The notes below the pieces were generated by a model. The model was not told the DNA's origin and did not search any database. It saw nothing but the letters and a program-made list of their open reading frames with translations. Positions 6,712-8,572 of a stretch of DNA of 8,572 bases are shown piece by piece. Position 1 is the first letter of the stretch; every line of letters begins with the position of its first letter. Location: the NCBI GenBank assembly GCA_937952155.1, contig CALFYH010000154.1, positions 1 to 8,572 on the forward strand, read 5' to 3'. The position numbers were made by a program, and so were the translations under genes. Source of the stretch: an uncultured Saprospiraceae bacterium (GTDB taxonomy: Bacteria; Bacteroidota; Bacteroidia; Chitinophagales; Saprospiraceae).

Positions 6712-7098
6712 TTAAAGTTTGAAAAAAGAATCCATCAGTTTCCTTCCATTTGCGATGAAAGCATCATCGGCACCTAAGCCTTGTAGCGCTTTATCGTACT
6801 TATGCGAAGTATAGATTTCTTGCACATCTGGCAATACGCTTTGCAAGGCCAAGCTATCACCTTGCTCCCAAACAAAAAATGCAAGGGCAAAACTACACTC
6901 ATGGCCTACAGGATCAAGTGGATCAGATAGATAGCTGCTGTAGTGATTCTTAAAAATGGCGATACTTTCATACAATTCGACACCATCGATCTCCATTCTT
7001 ACAAGGCTATCGTATGCATCTAATCCACCATCTATTTCTGTATTTATCACTTGATACGCCCAGTCGGGAATATATTCGTAATAGATTGGTTTATACAT
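6712..7098 (-). CDS. Hypothetical protein, first gene of the three-gene unit
   Basis: This 128-residue acidic, soluble protein has no signal peptide or membrane segment, and I recognise no family. It is rich in aromatic residues at the N-terminus (MYKPIYYEYIPDWAYQVIN). The middle (35-90) looks helical, with MEIDGVELYESIAIFKNHY and a small SDPLDPVGHE turn, followed by an alpha-helical FALAFFVWEQGDS. The ATG at 7098 is preceded by an A+T-rich leader with a candidate promoter at 7214-7183. It is probably cotranscribed with the triple-repeat and repeat/SUKH genes. A role as an accessory or immunity-like protein is possible only by association with the SUKH gene. Confidence 0.72.
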   Translation of the reverse strand: MYKPIYYEYIPDWAYQVINTEIDGGLDAYDSLVRMEIDGVELYESIAIFKNHYSSYLSDPLDPVGHECSFALAFFVWEQGDSLALQSVLPDVQEIYTSHKYDKALQGLGADDAFIANGRKLMDSFFKL

Positions 7099-7396
7099 AA
7101 TTATCAGAATTTATACATTAAAATCAAATTAATTTGAAATACATAGTCAAATTATGACTTACTTGCTACGCTATTATCTAAACAAAGGTATTCAAAAAAC
7201 ATTTAGTAGGGCAATAAAAACGGTGGTGCTCTAAAAATCATAATGCGTGATCTAAAAAATTTGGATTTATAATTAACCTTCACAGTGATGATAAATTTAT
7301 ATCAATTGCGTCATTGAGTATAAGTAATTCATTATAAGTATTTTATAGTCATTAGAATGTTTGGGTAGCAAAACTTAAAAAAATCATATACCGACA
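7099..7396. other. A+T-rich intergenic stretch upstream of the three-gene unit
   Basis: Nearly 300 bases separate two minus-strand genes. No coding frame or RNA gene was seen. It holds the candidate promoter at 7183-7214 and two direct copies of TATAAGTA (7319-7326 and 7333-7340). No clear terminator hairpin was found for the hxlR gene that ends at 7397. Confidence 0.5.
7183..7214 (-). promoter_or_regulatory. Candidate promoter for the three-gene unit
   Basis: On the minus strand TTG (7214-7212), 21 bases, then TACCTTTG (7190-7183) approximates the Bacteroidota consensus. It would give a leader of about 80 bases before the ATG at 7098. Confidence 0.4.
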
Positions 7397-7738
7397 TTAT
7401 TTTAGTCCTTGTTTTTCCATCATTTTTAGTCCATAATTTCTAATAGTTGTGATAAGTGTAATTATTTCTTTGCCTTGAGCTGTCAAACTATATTCTGTTT
7501 TTGGTGGAACAACAGCATAAACTTTCCGGTCAATATATCCATCTTGTTCTAATTCTCGCAATTGTGTTGTAAGCATTTTATCTGAAATATGGGGAATATC
7601 CTTTCGTAATTCACCATAACGCATTGTTTGGTCTTTCAGTCTCCACAAAATAGGCGCTTTCCAAGTACCGCCTATTTGTTCCATTACTAATTGTACTGGA
7701 TTGTAGTAAATTTTTCCCTTGTAAATAAAGTCAGGCAT
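7397..7738 (-). CDS. Second HxlR/DUF24-family transcriptional regulator, cysteine-free
   Basis: This 113-residue winged-helix regulator has the family signatures QIGGTWKAPILWRL (21-34), MRYGELRKDIPHIS (39-52), KMLTTQLRELEQDGYI (54-69) and the wing PPKTEYSLTAQG (78-89). Unlike the HxlR protein at 371-697 it has no Cys at all; Asn13 stands at the sensing position, so it must respond by another route or act as a ligand-free repressor. It is divergent from the DJ-1/PfpI-like reading frame starting at 7868. The two dyads just upstream of its start fit autoregulation. Family confidence is high; the ligand is unknown. Confidence 0.93.
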   Translation of the reverse strand: MPDFIYKGKIYYNPVQLVMEQIGGTWKAPILWRLKDQTMRYGELRKDIPHISDKMLTTQLRELEQDGYIDRKVYAVVPPKTEYSLTAQGKEIITLITTIRNYGLKMMEKQGLK

Positions 7739-7742
7739 GATC

Positions 7743-7779
7743 GTAAAGAATTGATTTACAATTTACTTTCTAAAAAGTA
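7743..7779. promoter_or_regulatory. Paired dyads, candidate operator for the second HxlR regulator
   Basis: Two perfect inverted repeats lie side by side just upstream of the hxlR start: GTAAA-N7-TTTAC (7743-7759) and TACTTT-CTAA-AAAGTA (7764-7779). The second has the TACT-spacer-AGTA form also seen near the first HxlR gene. Position suggests autorepression and control of the divergent gene. Confidence 0.45.
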
Positions 7780-7803
7780 TGTATCGCACTTATTGGTTAA
7801 ACA

Positions 7804-7836
7804 CTTGTCAAAGATAGTTATACTCCCTGATATTTG
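7804..7836 (+). promoter_or_regulatory. Possible promoter for the DJ-1/PfpI-like gene
   Basis: CTTG (7804-7807), 21 bases, then GATATTTG (7829-7836) is close to the consensus but lacks the first TA. It would place transcription about 25 bases before the ATG at 7868. Confidence 0.35.
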
Positions 7837-7867
7837 CATCATCATTTACTAAAAATAATTTTTTATC

Positions 7868-8572
7868 ATGCAAAAAATCAATTTCATTTTATTCATCACG
7901 CTGATATTTTCCTTGGGATTGTCAGCTCAATCAAAAAAAATTAATCACAAAGTTAAATCACAAAAAATGGTAAAAGAAGTAAACAGTTACGTGCATTTTC
8001 ACGGTGCACCTGCCAAAGGCAAAATTTTAATGGTGGCAAGTTCGCCAAGTGTTAGCAAACAAACTGGTTTGCCTATAGGCTTTTGGGCAGCCGAATTAAC
8101 CCATCCTTTGAGGGTGTTTCAAGAATCAGGATTTGACATAGAACTTGTCTCAACCGATGGCGGAAAACTGGAGATGGATGGTTATTCAAATCCTACAGAC
8201 GCAAGTGGTTATTCGGCTCATGATGTGATTTCTCTCGGCTATATGCAACTAAAGTGGTTCAACGAAATGTTGTCAAACACCAAAAAAATCACGGAAGTTG
8301 ATGCTAAAAACTACGATGCTATTTTATTGGCAGCAGCCGGAGTGGAACGATTACAGCTTGATTTATCGGAATTTGAAACTGTAAAATTAAAACCCAACGA
8401 ATTTATACCTGCTCCTGCTCAAGGTGTTTTAGCCTTGCAAATTCGTGAGCAAGATGATGCGTTGCATACACTCTTACAAAAATTAAATTCGTCACGTGTG
8501 CAACAACAAATTGCTGTTGAGCGAAAAGTATTGAATTTGTTAGATGGTGGTTGTCAATTGCCTTTGGGAGTA
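7868..8572 (+). CDS. Chimeric frame: exported DJ-1/PfpI-like protein joined in frame to the HemC C-terminal part; open at the right edge
   Basis: From ATG 7868 there are 235 codons without a stop to the edge. Residues 1-20 form a signal peptide (hydrophobic 6-18, LSA before Gln21). Residues 50-155 read as the first half of a DJ-1/PfpI (class I glutamine amidotransferase-like) domain: GKILMVASS (51-59), GFWAAELTHPLRVFQESGFDIELVS and the approach strand YDAILLA (149-155). Normally a GG turn and later a Cys nucleophile would follow. Instead the text becomes AAAGVERL and continues as HemC, so the DJ-1 catalytic Cys is absent. The DJ-1-like half is the natural partner of the divergent HxlR regulator. 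The joined product should be inactive for both families, and an assembly join is a serious alternative. Confidence 0.8.
   Translation, partial: MQKINFILFITLIFSLGLSAQSKKINHKVKSQKMVKEVNSYVHFHGAPAKGKILMVASSPSVSKQTGLPIGFWAAELTHPLRVFQESGFDIELVSTDGGKLEMDGYSNPTDASGYSAHDVISLGYMQLKWFNEMLSNTKKITEVDAKNYDAILLAAAGVERLQLDLSEFETVKLKPNEFIPAPAQGVLALQIREQDDALHTLLQKLNSSRVQQQIAVERKVLNLLDGGCQLPLGV
8315..8572 (+). pseudogene. hemC: 3' portion of porphobilinogen deaminase (hydroxymethylbilane synthase), fused to upstream frame
   Basis: HemC polymerises four porphobilinogen units to hydroxymethylbilane in cytoplasmic heme synthesis. The fragment shows the family run AAAGVERL (156-163 of the open frame), FIPAPAQGVLALQIRE (about 178-193), AVERKVL and LDGGCQLPLGV ending at the window edge. 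Cys229 in GGC is the expected attachment residue for the dipyrromethane cofactor. Everything before it in HemC is missing, including the N-terminal region and the catalytic Asp. The 5' part is replaced in frame by the DJ-1-like gene at the shared text YDAILLA. Identity is clear; functionality as a stand-alone gene is unlikely. Confidence 0.82.

Noticed and set aside
7319..7340. Two TATAAGTA copies as a repeat array or operator
   Set aside because: Only two 8-base copies in A+T-rich DNA; chance is sufficient, and no regulator site logic is visible.
350..8315. Mobile element inserted in one target gene
   Set aside because: No transposase, integrase, terminal repeats or target duplication were seen, and the two flanks belong to different genes.

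Overview
The window looks like an A+T-rich chromosomal segment from a member of Bacteroidota. Several intergenic regions carry the -33 TTTG/TTG and -7 TAnnTTTG promoter pattern of that phylum, and the MoeA-like and HemC-like fragments read like Bacteroidota versions. No rRNA, tRNA, CRISPR array, transposase or integrase was seen. Species cannot be named.

Layout: (1) 1-354, minus strand, is a 5'-truncated moeA fragment running off the left edge. (2) 371-2314 is a compact stress-response cassette: an HxlR/DUF24 regulator with an N-terminal Cys (minus), divergent from a DoxX-like membrane protein and an Old Yellow Enzyme family ene-reductase (plus). Two face-to-face promoters and several dyads lie between them. 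(3) 2369-2902 (plus) encodes a small helical HEAT-like protein from its own promoter, and it meets a lipoprotein-like serine hydrolase (2897-4120, minus) tail to tail. (4) 4348-7098 (minus) is a three-gene unit of unknown role. It has a 128-aa orphan protein, a 365-aa protein built from three copies of a roughly 105-residue beta-rich repeat, and a gene with 25-residue Trp-containing repeats followed by a SUKH (SMI1/KNR4) domain. The third gene is cut by an in-frame TGA exactly where the repeat calls for Trp. (5) 7397-7738 (minus) is a second HxlR regulator without cysteine, divergent from 7868 onward (plus). That last open frame starts as an exported DJ-1/PfpI-like protein and changes in frame into the C-terminal part of HemC.

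How the parts may work together: the first cassette fits redox or electrophile defence, with the HxlR protein sensing through Cys13 and controlling DoxX and the ene-reductase. The second HxlR probably controls the DJ-1-like gene. The three-gene unit resembles SUKH-associated accessory clusters linked with polymorphic toxin immunity, but no toxin is visible and the role is inferred only from the SUKH domain.

The two edges deserve caution. Both carry the 3' portion of a housekeeping gene (moeA, hemC) lacking its 5' portion, and the hemC part is joined in frame to an unrelated gene at a stretch where the two families share sequence. This could be genuine rearrangement or an assembly chimera; the sequence alone cannot decide.
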